DNA of 64,000 bases from Haemonchus contortus (taxonomy: Eukaryota > Nematoda > Chromadorea > Rhabditida > Trichostrongylidae), in the NCBI GenBank assembly GCA_000469685.2, contig LS997562.1, forward strand, positions 9,128,007 through 9,192,006, given 5' to 3'. The notes beneath the pieces are model-generated. The model searched no databases, was not told the origin of the DNA, and was given only the letters and a program-made list of their open reading frames with translations. Positions 34,319 through 47,479 of this stretch are shown one piece after another. Position numbers and translations under genes: made by a program. Every line of letters begins with the position of its first letter. Position 1 is the stretch's first letter.

Positions 34319-37300
34319 ATGACTACGTATCCAGTGATATTTCGTTGCTCAGAGTGTACAATTGAACTGCGTAAGTCTTTTTTTTATTACTGATCTGTTA
34401 GTATTTGTTAGTTTCTTTTAATCCGCATGTAACGATCTATTTTTAAAAGATATTGCTGGTTCAATAGTTATCAAGAGTGAGTGTTGTTTTATATGTTCGT
34501 CTGTTTGTTTGTCCTTTTGCTTTTTAGTTTTTTTTGTGCCCAACTGTTCATTCAATTATCCTGTTCTCTTTTTTAATTGATTCTGAGTCTCCTTCAGCAA
34601 GCTTGGAGTTGTTGGAAAGCCATATATGGAGCAGGCACCTGCACAATTTCCCGTTCAGTTGTGCGGTATGCAGATTTCCTGCAATTGCTCATAGTTCGTT
34701 AGCAGCACACTTCAAACAAGCCCATTCTCCTGGACAGGTTTGTGCGATTCTTCGGTAATATGATGATTAGTCATTCTTTCTTTTTCATCTTTTTTTCATG
34801 TATTATGTTTCGTCTCCCGATATAACCTACGATTTTTCTTCAGTCGGCAACACCACATACTGCGTTTATTTAATTTTAATATCAGTTGCTTTATTGTGGC
34901 CATGTGTGCCAACAGCTTCAACACCAACCAACAGTTCGTCCTTTATCCAGAAAAAGGGAAACAGAACGTCGTATTTTCAGTCAAATTGTTTTCTCGTTTT
35001 CTATATCAACAGCCTTTAAAAATCATTTAATTTTTTAATATAATCCAATCTTGGTTGGTCTATTTCGGGATGGCTGTTTGCGGTACTTCTAGAAGTACTC
35101 TTAGGTGAAAGAGAATCAAAGTGGACACGCACCAGATCTTCAGATGGCTTGTTTCGTGCAGTTCCTTGCTTCTGCCCTTTATCTTAGGTAGTAATTTCTT
35201 TAATAGTTCTGCCCTTTTCCTTCTTATCAGGATCGGGCCGTTATTAAGCCTGCTTCTTCGAAAGTAAGTAGAAAGGGAATACGTAAATCGAGTAGTAACC
35301 TCTTATAGTTAAGAGTTAACTATTCTTTTCCTCACTCAGGATGAACTTGTGATGCCGTTTTTTGCGCACAGGCAAGATAGGAACTTCAGTAACTAGCGGT
35401 ACTCGCCATCCTCCCCCCCCCCCCTTTTTTTTTTGTTTTTCACTTTGTTTGAGTATTGAAAATTTTCAGGTTCTCCTAGTAATCCCAATAGAAGTTTACT
35501 CTTTTAACAAAAGGCTAGCTAGCAAAGCGCATTTTATTATGTTCATATGAATCTAGTAAGAGCTGCCTAAAACTTTTTCTATTAAAAGCATGCCAATTTC
35601 ATCGCTACTGCAAAGCACATATTCCAGACTGCTGTCACACTTTCACGTTACGAGTATAATTTGGCTGAAATCCGCTTCTGTACACTTAAAGATTTCCTAG
35701 TAAAACATGAGTGCCATGGATAGTTGTTCGAACAGTAAGGATGACGTAGAGGTCGAAAGACCCTTTCTTGCTGTGTAATGTGATGCTGTACGATTGTATC
35801 TCTGCCGCATGATTAGCGCTCCAGCGGCTGTCGTTGTCAGTCCGATGTGGTCTAGTGGTTAGGATTTGCGGCTCTCACCCGCAAGGCCCGGGTTCGATTC
35901 CCGGCATCGGAAAACGTTTTGCGAAATTCGATGAAAGGTTGTGATGGGAATGTGCGACTGTAACTGTTACATGCATGACTAGTTGTTCACAGTTTCTACT
36001 TTTCTATGCTCGTTATTTACGGTCTACGTCGAGCTTTGATGTCTTCTGATTAACAACTTCTTCTGGATTTTGGGAATATAATGTTTCTACTCAGCTTGAC
36101 ATCCTGACCTATACCATACCCTTTTTCAGCCAGTTGAATTTCAAAGAAAGATGATGGACGAGCTGCGGTTGCGTGATATCATCGCCAATTCGATTGTCGT
36201 CCCTGTATATGAAGAAGACGTTATATATGAACCTGCTCCTCCTCAGGTGAACTGAATTCGTACCCTCTTTTTGCCTGATTTTGTAGATCTACATTCTTTT
36301 TTTGGTTCCGCTTTTAATGATTTTGTTTCGGGCGGCCACGTTTCCTGAACTGTCCCACTCTCCGCTGCTCCATGGGCCCTACAATTTCTTTATTTTTGCC
36401 CAGGACATTCCCTGATTTCTTCTAACTTGACCTTTTTCGATTCGATCGGCTGCAAGTGCTATACATCCAGCAATCCGTTGTCAAATTTTGCATCAAAACT
36501 TATTCGGACCTTAGCACCACTCTCATATGGGAGCATGAAAATTTTAACTTGTCCACAATTACTCCGCAATTCGTTGTATTGGCGAAATGCATGTTTGGAA
36601 TTGGAATTCTGACTGGGCGAATTCCAATTTAGGGCTGATCAATGCCAAGGATTCCTTCCACCATTCTTTTCCCTTTCAAATATTTATTTTTCAAGGACTC
36701 TCGGGAAGAAAGTCAACAACGTGAAATAGCTATCCAGTCACTCGACACACATTCGAGAGAACCCGAAGCGGTGCACACAGTCGTTCCAGAAAGCGATGAA
36801 CAACCCGTAGAGATTATCGACGTTGGTGAAAATGATGAGAATATGCAGATTACCGTGGTCAGCGATGCAAACCCCTCTGTAGCTATGCCTCTTCTTGAAC
36901 AAGGCATTTCTATGGAGAATGAGGTAGTGCTCTCTTGCTTTTCTTTTTTTCGATGGAATTCAAAGGCGTACTACACAATTTCTTCTGAATGACCCCAAAG
37001 TCCATATTTTTTTTAAGATGATCAACGAACTGGACATGTTCGTACCAGAAGGTCAACGCTATCAAAAGGTGATTCTGAAAACATTTTCTCATAGCAACTA
37101 CCTTGAGCATTCACTCTACGGTTTCTTCTTTACTCATATAAACCTACACTTTTGAGGTGGAAATGTTCCAAAATGTTGAAAATGGTCCCGATATCGCTGT
37201 TGTCGAAGATACAGGAATGCTAGATGGACAACACATCGTACGTTTTTCCATCAATTTCCTTTCACTTTGTCTTAAGTAGATGTTTAATGTTGTTGTTGTG

Positions 37301-40300
37301 AAGTGACTCTTATTGCTTCGCACTAATCGCATTTTGATCTACTTGCTTTTCATTATCTTTCATTACTTTCTCCCCTTCAATTATACATTATTTTTTATTT
37401 CTGCCCTGTTCCCTTCATCTCATTCTTCCCTGCGATCCTAACTCTCTCACTCTGTCTTGAGTCCCCTCCAATCTGGGTGATTTTTGGGAGACACGAATAG
37501 TAATGTCAAAGAGTTTTCTGCTTGTCCAGGTACTTTTCCGTTAGTCCTCTACATTTGAACCTATAACTTGCAAGGAACCTTATCCAATTTTGCAGCCACC
37601 GGGTAATTGTGTACAGTGGGATATATACGGTATTTATTCATAATAGAACGCTAAACCCTGAAAATAGTGCTGTCTTCAAGCTGGCATTGATTACTTATGT
37701 TAGAACAGTAATCCAAAGTTAGAGGCTGACCTCATCCATGCGCAACAATTTTTTTTTGGGTTAGGGACCACACACAAATAACTACGGTATTGAAGAGCAT
37801 TGGTGAAAGCACTGTTTAAGTTCATTTATATATTAGATCTCCGTTCTTTTTTCCTTACGGAAACTGGACTTCGATGATCATAGTAAGTCCGTCCTTTGCT
37901 CAAGCAAATTACAGAATTCGCAATCTATTCAGGAATTCGCAGGGTCCGGTGTTCATGAAATGTGTATTTTTTACCATAATTAGGATGGTACAGTTGTAAA
38001 GGCCAATTTGTGGGAATGAAAGTTTCAACTCGCATTATGCACAGAGAACGTGGCCGCTTGATTGCTATAACAAACTATTATATTATTATGCAATACGATA
38101 GACGGAGGTGTTGGAGTTTTTCCATTGGGTAGCGGCTACTGAAGCTCAAATTAACTGTAAGAGTTCCGCCATCTGAAAAACCTCGATTAATGAAAATGTT
38201 TTCTTGGAATTTGTAGGTTTTCATCTCTTCTTATACGAAACTTTCTCAGAAAGTTTTTCAATTCTTTCTCAAATTTTCCCTTCATTTTCTTCCTGTATGC
38301 TTCTCATATGTGTCTGGGTTTATTGGTTATAATCAAGCTTTGCTTTGTTCATTCATGTAACTTCATTCTGATGGGAATCACTCTGTTTTTTTCTTGTTAT
38401 CCTTTTGTGCTATTTGGGTTTTTTGTTTTCCTCTTTGAATTTCGTGTACAGTTTTGAACTTTTCACATGAACTTTCGTTCAAAATTAGGAAAAAAGTTCT
38501 GCTGAAGACACAAGTTAGCAGTTGTAGGCACAGAGATTTTGCACAGCAACGGATCCCTGTTTGCTCCCATCTTGTTTTGTACTGAGGAATAGGCATTTTA
38601 TCTGAGAGCTACCTTTTAGACTCGAGGAGCCCAAATGGTCCACATTGACGAAGATGGTGCCACCTATTTCTATGAAGGAGAGGAAACAGGAGAACTTATT
38701 GTGGATGGAGCTGCTTACGATTATCAGAATATGGATGTTGAAGGAAATAACATTTTTATCGAAGAATCGGTGCCATCAACGGTGAGTTCGGTGCCTTCTC
38801 ACAAAATTGGTATTCACTGTTGGATTTCATTTCATTTTTTTCGAACTCATTTCTATTTTTTCTGAACAGATTGGTATACTAAGTGGTTCTAAAGAGATTG
38901 ATATACTAAATGGCGGGGAGGGTTCGTAATGTCGCTATTTTGCGTATTATCTAGAAGGGATCCTCGAACGCACGTAGTTGAGGACAATTTCGGTGGTAGG
39001 GCCTAGCAAAAGAGGTAATTTTGATGCAGTATTAAAGAGTTAGGCATTGCTTACCTTTGGGCTGTCCTGATACGCTCACGATGCTTGTAGTGGTTTTATG
39101 GGAAGTGAACTGGGTTGCCCGGTTGTGTAGCAATGGTTACCCTCTCATCTCTGTTCTGCCCACTCATTTTTGATAACAAGTTGCTTTTGACTATGACATA
39201 CTCGTACCTAAAGCAGCTGATTCTCTGAGTTAACAAAGCCTTAACTTTGTCGTCTACTGCCCAAGTTATTATGGGGAGCAAATTGGAAGTGTTTTGCGTA
39301 GCTAGCCTAGTAGGAACATTGGTGGCTGATGAAATGTGATTGACCAAAACTGGTCCGCAGGAACGTTCTCATCAGTTTATTTTGGAATTTGAACGGTGAT
39401 ATCGTTTAGTAACAGCCAACCCAATTGTATTTATTGTGCATATTTTTCAGTCGAAGTCCAGTAACGATTTGCGCATGCGACTAGCGAAACAACGTCATAT
39501 CGACTTTGTTGTCAATAAAGTTGCTCGCCGAACGAATAATGGACGTACAAGAAGGCCGTTGACGATTTACGAATGTGAAGAGTGTGGGAAGATAATTCGG
39601 GTAACCGTGGACTCAATCCCTTCGTCAGTAGTTATTGTAGCCTCTTCTTTTCAGTATCCATCAAAAATCGAAGAGCATCGAAGATCTCATAATGGTGTAA
39701 AACCTCATCAATGTCATCACTGCGGCCAGCGATTTTCCCAGAAGGGCGGACTGACGTGTCATTTGCGATTGCATACAGGTAACCAGCAGCCCCGATACTT
39801 TACCCTTTTAGCTTTTGTATTGGTTTTGTTTTAATTCCTTTTGATAATTACAAAGTAATCTTCATTGGGTTTTAATTTTAAGTGTTTAAATTTCACTTTG
39901 AAATTTGCTGATTAATCATGTTTGAGGTGAACGTCCTTATCATTGCACTTGGGATTGTGGCAAATCGTTCCATTCGAATTCTGCTTTGAAAATGCATGAA
40001 AGAACTCATAAGTAGGTTCAGGGTTTCTTTTTCCTTCTTGGCTTATGTACAAGGCTTTTGTTTTCAGCGGTGATCGACCATATTCATGTGAAATATGTGG
40101 GAAACTGTTTTCGAAGCGATCACATTGTCAACGCCATGAGCAGGTGAATTATACCTTCCATACTGCTGGTTTTGTCAATCGTCTATTCTAAGTTTCTCTC
40201 AATTGCGTTCAAGATGAAATTCAGTTCCGATGATGGGAAATATAAGTTAGAAATGGGATGAAAAATCCTTTTTTTGTTTTCAAATGTTTTTTAAAACTCG

Positions 40301-40784
40301 TGCAGAAGGGGACCCACTTCTTTAAACAAAGCTTAGCTCTGTTTGGGAGACTGGGACTTGAGCGGATAGGCGAGCTCACGATCCGCCTCTGTTCTATCCA
40401 GTAAGTGGTTACAAGGGTGATTAATACATGTGTAGATGGCTGGCTCCAAGTTGCTAAGAAGCCAACGAAGCCGAATATCGCGAAATAGTATTGCTCGAAT
40501 CGCAAACAATGAATGTTATTTCATAAAAAGCATTGATCTGAATGTCGTCAAAGCTAACCCATCTCAGTCTCAGATTTTGTTGTAGCACCGTATCTATCCT
40601 TTCTTGAGTGATAATTTTTCAGTCAGTCCATCCTCGCGAAACAGCACGACGAGCTGCACATCAGTTTGGACTCGCAGCAGCAGGAGATGATGAAGATCGC
40701 TTGCGCGATGTAGTTAACGGTGTTATCGAGGAGGTTAGAATAGAGCGTTCACTTCGGAGTGAATTAAAGGTCGAGTTGGATTAG
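34319..40784 (+). CDS. Six-finger C2H2 zinc finger protein (13 exons)
   Basis: Probable nuclear DNA-binding regulator, 486 aa. Exons: 34319-34370, 34598-34737, 35231-35263, 36130-36246, 36696-36923, 37018-37068, 37157-37237, 38620-38781, 39451-39600, 39655-39778, 39927-40011, 40068-40143, 40623-40784. All junctions keep one frame, and most fall in phase 0. Fingers by residue (Cys, Cys, His, His): 10/13/26/31; 39/42/55/60; 330/333/346/350; 358/361/374/378; 386/390/403/407; 415/418/431/436. Finger 3 becomes a perfect CX2CX12HX3H only after the 54-nt intron at 39601-39654 is removed, which confirms that splice. A TGERPY linker joins fingers 4 and 5. Residues about 80-290 are acidic and may act in transcription. 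The middle exon choices (3 and 5-7, with some weak acceptors such as TTTTGAG) are less certain than the finger exons. Orthologue not recognised. Confidence 0.87.
35841..35911 (+). tRNA. tRNA-Glu (CTC)
   Basis: Complete cloverleaf. The acceptor stem TCCGATG pairs with CATCGGA. The D arm contains GGTCTAGTGGTTAGGAT (A box). The anticodon stem TGCGG/CCGCA closes a CTCTCAC loop with anticodon CTC at 35874-35876. The T arm is CCCGGGTTCGATTCCCGG (B box). There is no tRNA intron, and CCA is not encoded, as expected in eukaryotes. A short T run follows near 35917. The gene is in the same orientation as its host and lies inside intron 3 of the zinc finger gene. Confidence 0.95.
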
Positions 40785-41516
40785 GTAAGGCTTGCTTTGT
40801 AAGATCTCATGCTCCCGTAGGCTAGCTATGCTCATTTTTCGTTGTAAATTTAGGCTGTTATAAATTTCTCAGGCTATTATGCTCGAGAGAAAATGAAGTG
40901 ACGTGGAGCAGATGGCTTGATTGAATGCAAGCATTTTTATTCCTGCTAATGAGGCGCGAAAAGTATACTTGCGCAGTCGCATGTGACTTGTGTTGCAGTC
41001 AGAAGAGCTTGCCGCTCCACGACCGCTCGCCTAGTATGTACGTACTACTCCCGTGCTTTATTTTGTTGTTGCGACTCTCCCATCGCAAATCATGTCAAAA
41101 ATATCAGCGTGCTACTTTTCCATTTTACAACTAGGATTATCGAAGGACTTGAAGAATTACTAAATTTCGGGTCTATGAAGTAATTTTTGTTAACATTTTA
41201 GTCATTATTAAAGGAATGTAAAATTTTGCTGAAACGGGATATCTAACGGTTTCTCCAATCGAATTGCTTCTGAGTTTGTCTTTCCTCGAATGCTGTGATA
41301 ATGTTGTTTTTTGCTATATCGTTTTTTCTTCTTTGTTGTTTTGCATCCTTTTGAAGTCATAAATGTCAGGATTTTTTTGATCAGGTGCTTCCTAAGAGCA
41401 GCCTTTCTTCAATGTTATAAAGTTCTAATGTGTATATGGATGAAATAATATGATATCACCATCAAATTCAGGCCTTAATGATAATAAAGGATAAAGTATT
41501 GGGGTGTAATAATGTC

Positions 41517-41770
41517 CGTTTTCGGGATGTGTTCCCGCATTCTACTTTCATTCAGAATTGTGTTGAGGTTTGAAAGCTATGTGGTCTACACAATGACTTG
41601 CGATGGCCAGCCAATGTATATGTAAGTGCTTTGATCCTCCCAGACGAATCTATTATCCTAACCGACTTTGGAGAGATGGCAAGTCCTGGTTGGCCTCAAC
41701 GGAAATCCATTCGGGATGCGAACCCTCACCGTGCGTTTGTTATGGAGCGGCAGTTGTCACGATACTACGT
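41517..41770 (-). mobile_element. SINE, inverted copy
   Basis: CCCGCATTCTACTTTCATTC, ACAATGACTTGCGATGGCC and CTCCCAGACGAATC, with a worn head. Follows the zinc finger gene. Confidence 0.65.
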
Positions 41771-44700
41771 CTGCTCTTTTAAGGAAATATCTTTTACGAG
41801 GCTCATTATTTCGCCTCATGGACGCTTCACCTCAGACTCCCCATCCCTAAAAGAAAGACACAGCTCTGTGTCTAGAACGGCTCGAAGAGAATGTAGGCAT
41901 TCAATGGTCCCGTCGAGTTCTCGATCCTGTCGGTCATAGTGATATGCGTTGATTACTGACTGTAATGGGTCACAGAGAGGCGTGCTATGAGGTTTTCTGA
42001 TGGTGCAATACTAACCGCAAATAGGTGTAACCTCCTTCTGCCATTCCTCATTACCTTGAGTTTTACCACGGAAAGTGAGCTGTTTTTGTGTCGGATGCCA
42101 ATTAGTTCACTGACGAATGTGCACACCTTAGATAGAGTGCGTTTGTTTCAGGGCCCATATTAGGAGCTCGCAACGAGCGCAGGAATACCGGCACCCGACT
42201 TTGAATGTTTCCCGGTGTAGTGGGGGAACTCGACTGGTACAAGGACTCAGGTGGCGAAGCCCTTTCATAGTCAACACCGTAGATTCAGTAGCTTTAAGCT
42301 TACAGCATAAGCACGGGCAGCGCGAAGGGCACCACAAATGAACGAGATCCAAGAATCAATGATGGCTGATGTGTGAGGGCAGTTTCACTGATCGGAACAT
42401 ACCACCCCTCCCCTATTATCCGCCACCACACCTCCCACCACCCCACCTCACCAAATGATCACATTCGAAGCAGGACCAACTAGGACTTCTGACCTTATTC
42501 CTATGCTATCGCCATTTCTGGATTAGGTACTTGAAAGTTCCAAGATCTGTCGAACATCTGTTGTTCTCCAAGCAATGCTGTTCGGGGAACTCCTCTCGCG
42601 AATCGGAGCTGGTAACTTTCATTTGGGCGTTCACTTTAGCCGCATCGTCTGCTTCTAGTAATTTCTTCTGCTACGGTCGGATTGGACTTCAGGGCCAGAA
42701 CTGAATCAAGCCCTGGTCAGAAAGGTCCGCTTATATCGAGGGAGCACTGATATTACTAGTTGATTGTCCTAAGAAGTTAAGCCTTTGGTGAATCCATCCA
42801 AGACGGAACCTTTTCAGAAGGCCCTATCAGAACTGTTTCAGTTGCATTGCGACTGGAGAATCCTTCCTCATTTGAACTAGCCAGTACTATTGACGATTAA
42901 AGCGATCAGAATCAGGATGCTCGTTTTGCACTCGCCTAGGCCGGTCATCGATCGACTGGAGTTGACCATGGCACTGAATGTCCGGTCTTATCAACCAACA
43001 ACTGAGGTTATCCATGCCCAGTCAATCTTCACATATCACCTACTGACTGACCATTGAACTGGAGAGTATTAAATTTGAAGGGGGTTCCTTCGAACGACTT
43101 CTTCGATGAAAACTGTGACTATTGATAAGGCCTGACCTCCTCGGGTCAATTAGGCGACATGGGCGGTACAAAGTTCGGCACCCACGTCTGCACCCACCAC
43201 TTCCATCATCCATCGATCTGCGACGGTTTTTTTCAATTTCTACATTTCTCTTATATTGTAACCCCTTTTTTCTCTCTTTAACCTCTTTAAGCTTAGAATA
43301 CTAGGTAATGTTGTAAGCGGTTCTCCCAAACCTTAGATGCGCAGGCGAGACGAGTTTTTCTTGATCGATTTACTTCATGTGGAACAATTAAACAAAAAGT
43401 AATGAGCCAAACAAACAGATCCGTGCGTTTGCATGGCGTTTGTGGAGCAAAGCGATTTCCGGCGAACGCACTTACACAGTCCCGTCATTCTAGACTTGGT
43501 GCGCCCGAGCATTAGCTTTACGTTGTAGCTCACTGCTTCTGCACTTTCTCCGAACAACTCAGCATCGAAGCTAATAAATTTAACTACATAGATTTGAAAT
43601 TTTGATTTAAAATTTGTGTTATCAGGCAATCGCTTTTTGGAACCGTCTTTGGATCGTTTGAAGGCTGGTGTGGCGGTAGCTGCGCAAACTGCTACACAAA
43701 AGGCATGCGACGCTCATCAGAACTGCTACGTGCGTCCGAAGGGAGCTCCAATCTCGGCGTTTAATGCTGGTAAGAATCGTATTTGTTTGCTAATCAAGAG
43801 CTGAAGGTAGCCATCTCGATTTCTGTACCTCTGTCGTGTGCATTGCGGCACGGTTTTCGGGGTAACGGAACTTCTCCCCTATCGCGGCATTCTCCCTTGC
43901 GGCATGCGGCAAATGTCGCTGCAATTACCGTGCTCACCCCGCCTCCCGCCAATCGATAGGACGCGATATTTTTCCTTGACTGACTTGCTTTTTCATTGGA
44001 TTTTATCGTTTTTTCTTCTGTTTCTTTTTAGTTTTCATGTTTATTAGATTTGATTAATCAAAATGACTCCTCCTATATAAACGACGATCAAGACCGCATT
44101 GGAATTGAAAAGAGCGGCCGGCCAATTCAAATAATTAAAGGACTCCCTACCTCGCAAATTGCGCGCTCCAATCTTCCATCGCAATCCTGCGATAGGCGGC
44201 GGGTGCGGCGTGTGTGACGCCGTGTTAGGGGAGAAGTTCCCGGACCCCGGTTTTCGACCGCTAGTTCCGTCAGTGTTAGACACGCTGACAAAGGCTATCC
44301 TCACTCAACCATCGTGGGTACGGGAAATGTCTTCTATAAAAGGAGGGACATGTATTTTTATATTCAATCGATTACTAGCAACTGGATTATTTGTAATCGC
44401 AGGAGATCCAGTACCTCGTTTTCTTATGTGGTTGAACGGTTTCATATATTTCATCTGCAACCGAACAAACCAGTGGAAGTAGCATGAGACCTTCCGACTG
44501 TAGTCACCTCAGGTCCTGACTAAATTTGCTTTTTGAGCTGAGCTCAGCTATCATATACAACAGGAGCGCAAATTCACTGCGAGAACCAGGATTTTTTGGT
44601 CGATCTTATTGTGAAGTAATAGGCAGGGGATGCAGAAGTTCAGTTCTACACATTCGGTCTATTGACCCTCCTTTGAGGTTCTGCATGGTTATCGCAGAAG

Positions 44701-46980
44701 CGAACAAATCCATGAGTTGATTTCATCCGCTCAACGTCTTGGGTCATGGCAGTGAAGCTGCTGAAGAAGAAGGATTGATGAGCCGTAGAAGTCGAAATGA
44801 GCATGAGTTAGTGATCCCAATTCAGTCATCGCCCTATAGAGGGTAAGGGCTAAGGAACTTGATCGAGGCTCTTCCAACAGACTTTCCTGAATTAAACTGT
44901 GATCACTAATAACTCTGATCTCCAATCGTCATGGGCGATACGGGAAGGTTTGCTGCGACGTCCGATCTCATCAACTATCGATCCAAGTGTTCTTCAACTC
45001 CTGTTTTTTGCACATAATGCTTTTGAATTTCTTTTTCCCGGCTCATATTACCGTATTCTATTCTGCCAGAACATCTGTAAGATTCGTCGTGTCTAACGGG
45101 GCGCTTCGTCACTGTTTCTTGGCCCCTGTATTTAATATTTATTATAATTGATTTTGTCCCTGACACAGGAGGAGTGGGAGTACTGCACTCACATTATATT
45201 CTGACGTCTTTTCGGAAACAGTACTTTTACTCTGGAATTTCCTTCAGTCTGTATCCATTTAACGTCATAAATTTCATGCCCACAGTTGTCTTATAGGAAC
45301 CACACACTTGCATATTTTCTGCTGGTTTCAGAGGATTCTCGTTCTTTTGAACGCATTTTCAAATATTTTATAACACTAACTTCATTATTCGTTTCATTAT
45401 TTGATGGATTTTACAGGTTTATGGTACCGTTCTGATCACGAATAGTCTCTCCCTGCTAGGATCCCCGTATGAATCGGTCGATAGCTCAAATAAGTGGACA
45501 AATGAAGTTTGTCAAGGATTTGATTATTACAAGTGGATGACATCTGCAATTAAACCGATCTTCGATTCCTGAGCATAGGTGACCGCGTTTTTTACTTTTG
45601 GCCGTTACTCCAGGTTCCAAGCATACTTTCCGCGAACTTCCTGTCACTTTTTGTTATTTACGATCACTTTTTCGACTTTGGGTTGCATCTTCGATGAATT
45701 TTAGCGCCAGTTATGCTCTGTTAGTGATATGACCTAGCGAACACGGACTTGGGACCCGATAGGTTTGGAATGCACAGACACCGCCGTTTCAACTTTTGGA
45801 ATACCTTGTAATATCTCATCCGCTTTGAATGGTCTCCAGTGTTCGTAGTCTGCCCACTTTCTGTTGTGATATTTCAAGTAAACGAGCAAGTAAGCGGATT
45901 GTTACTGACAGACCCTTACTCCCTGCTGCCTGTTCGACCCTACCCAGTTGCCACATTTGAGTTTTGTGGGTTTAACAGTAGATTAGAACAGTAGAAGTTT
46001 CTACTAGGTTGTTACTCAGAGACAAAATTTGTGAAGGGTCTATCCAGTTCCGAAAAAATAGAATTGTAAAGGATGAATAAGTCAAGTCACGCATAAATGC
46101 GCGTATTTCGACGGACGGCAGGTTTTCCCCTTCCTCCTGTTCCATTGTATCCTGATACCACCTTCGAGTTTTGTGGGTAAGCTATCCCAGGACAATTTTC
46201 CAGCGATATTGATTCTCGGGGACGAATTTCCAAAAGTAGGGTTGTAATGGATAAGTGGTGGCTACTTCCTGTGCTCCTCTCCCCTCCATTCCTTGCCATT
46301 AAGATCATATTTCGGTCACTATCAAACCAGAATGCTCAGCTGAATCGAAGACGAGGATATCGATTGATTTGTGATTTGTACATGCAGATTCTTGTATTGG
46401 TTTATGTTTGTTGTTCATAAAGCATTCGTATGGTGGAGCATCTTGGAGACGAAGTCCGCTCAACATAAGTTGATTCGAAATTTTGACCGAACTTCGTCTT
46501 CAAGATCAGTTTTTTTCAGTTTTTTTTTCTTTTCTGCGATGTCATTTTAGTGACTACAGTTTAAAGTTGAAGAGCGTGGACGAGTAGGTGTGAAGGGGTG
46601 TGTGAAAATTCGCGTGGGTGTCAGTTCCTATTCATTTCTCTTATGCAGGGTCAAACGTGCGATGTGATGGTGTTGTATTATAGGAGTGTTGGGGCTTAAA
46701 AAATTGAGAAGTTCTGTCTAGCTATTTGTCCTGATTCGTCACATCCACATATTGTGGGGTGGGATATATGCTGCAGGAATAACTTGTGCATCATAAGTGG
46801 TGAGCGATGATATATGGCAAAAGCTTTTGCGGAAGCTGGGCTTCAGAGGGGAGAGAGAGGGTTGGAGAGTTGTATTTTGGGGAACCGGGGAAGGGAAAGG
46901 GGGAGGGGTAGAGAGGGAAGGGTATCGCTCTGAGGGACTAGGCCCATAGGTCACAGGCATTTGTTTTTCGGCAGTAGAAG
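41771..46980. other. Gene-poor stretch after the zinc finger gene
   Basis: Apart from the exon-like block at 43623 and an open C-terminal-looking block at 45419-45571 (after TTTTACAG: VYGTVLITNSLSLLG ... stop), nothing is recognised. A purine-rich GGGGAGAGAG/GGAAGGGAAAGG tract lies at 46848-46922. Confidence 0.35.
43623..43772 (+). CDS. Isolated exon-like block, unknown protein
   Basis: A TTATCAG acceptor and a GTAAGA donor bracket an open block encoding NRFLEPSLDRLKAG, then an Ala-rich stretch, CDAHQNCYVRPKG and APISAFNAG. Both splice edges are strong and the peptide is not low-complexity. A possible continuation after TTTCAG at 45331 (EDSRSFERIFKYF, in the right phase) is a guess. No upstream exon was found, so this may be a gene fragment. 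Confidence 0.35.
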
Positions 46981-47019
46981 AGGGTGGGTAAAAGTGAGAG
47001 GTGTGGTAGGGTGGGCAGG

Positions 47020-47335
47020 AACGTGTCGTGAACTGTGGGTGTAAGGAAGGCTCAGGGTGTGCTATGCGGTGTACGAAATCAGTCTCGAGTAGGGGCAGGA
47101 GGCCAGGGGGGGGGGCGTGTTGGGGGTTGGGGGTTGAGGAGGAAGTAACACAACTGGATTGCCGTTTTTTTGGAGGGAATTAGTCAGTGGGGTGATTCAG
47201 GAAGTCTAAGGCAGCACTGCCACGCTTGACCCTGCATTCAGTATGATTGTATTGAGAATCGAGCAGTGTTTCGTGAACTGTGAGTGTAAGAAGGGCTCAG
47301 GGCGAGCTTTGCGGTGTTCGAAATCAGTCTTTCCG
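47020..47335. repeat. Short direct repeat, ~245-bp spacing
   Basis: GTGAACTGTGGGTGTAAG...CGAAATCAGTCT at about 47029 recurs at about 47274 with few changes. A G-run block (10, 5 and 5 G) at 47105-47137 lies between the copies and could form a quadruplex. Confidence 0.5.
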
Positions 47336-47479
47336 GTAGGTAACGTTCGTAAAGGGACGAACCTGTGCGGTACCATGAGAATATCTACAAGCTTAGCTCA
47401 CCCTGAGACTGTAGTATGTGAAGGGAAGGAAGTGTGTTCCCGGGTGTATGTACGAGTAGGAAGGTGCGCGTTTGAAGGG

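Noticed and set aside
35340..35556. Extra zinc finger gene exons at 35340 ([10 protein letters not shown]) and 35470
   Set aside because: The first reaches a stop without a GT donor, and the second lacks a donor in phase. Direct splicing from 35263 to 36130 keeps the frame.
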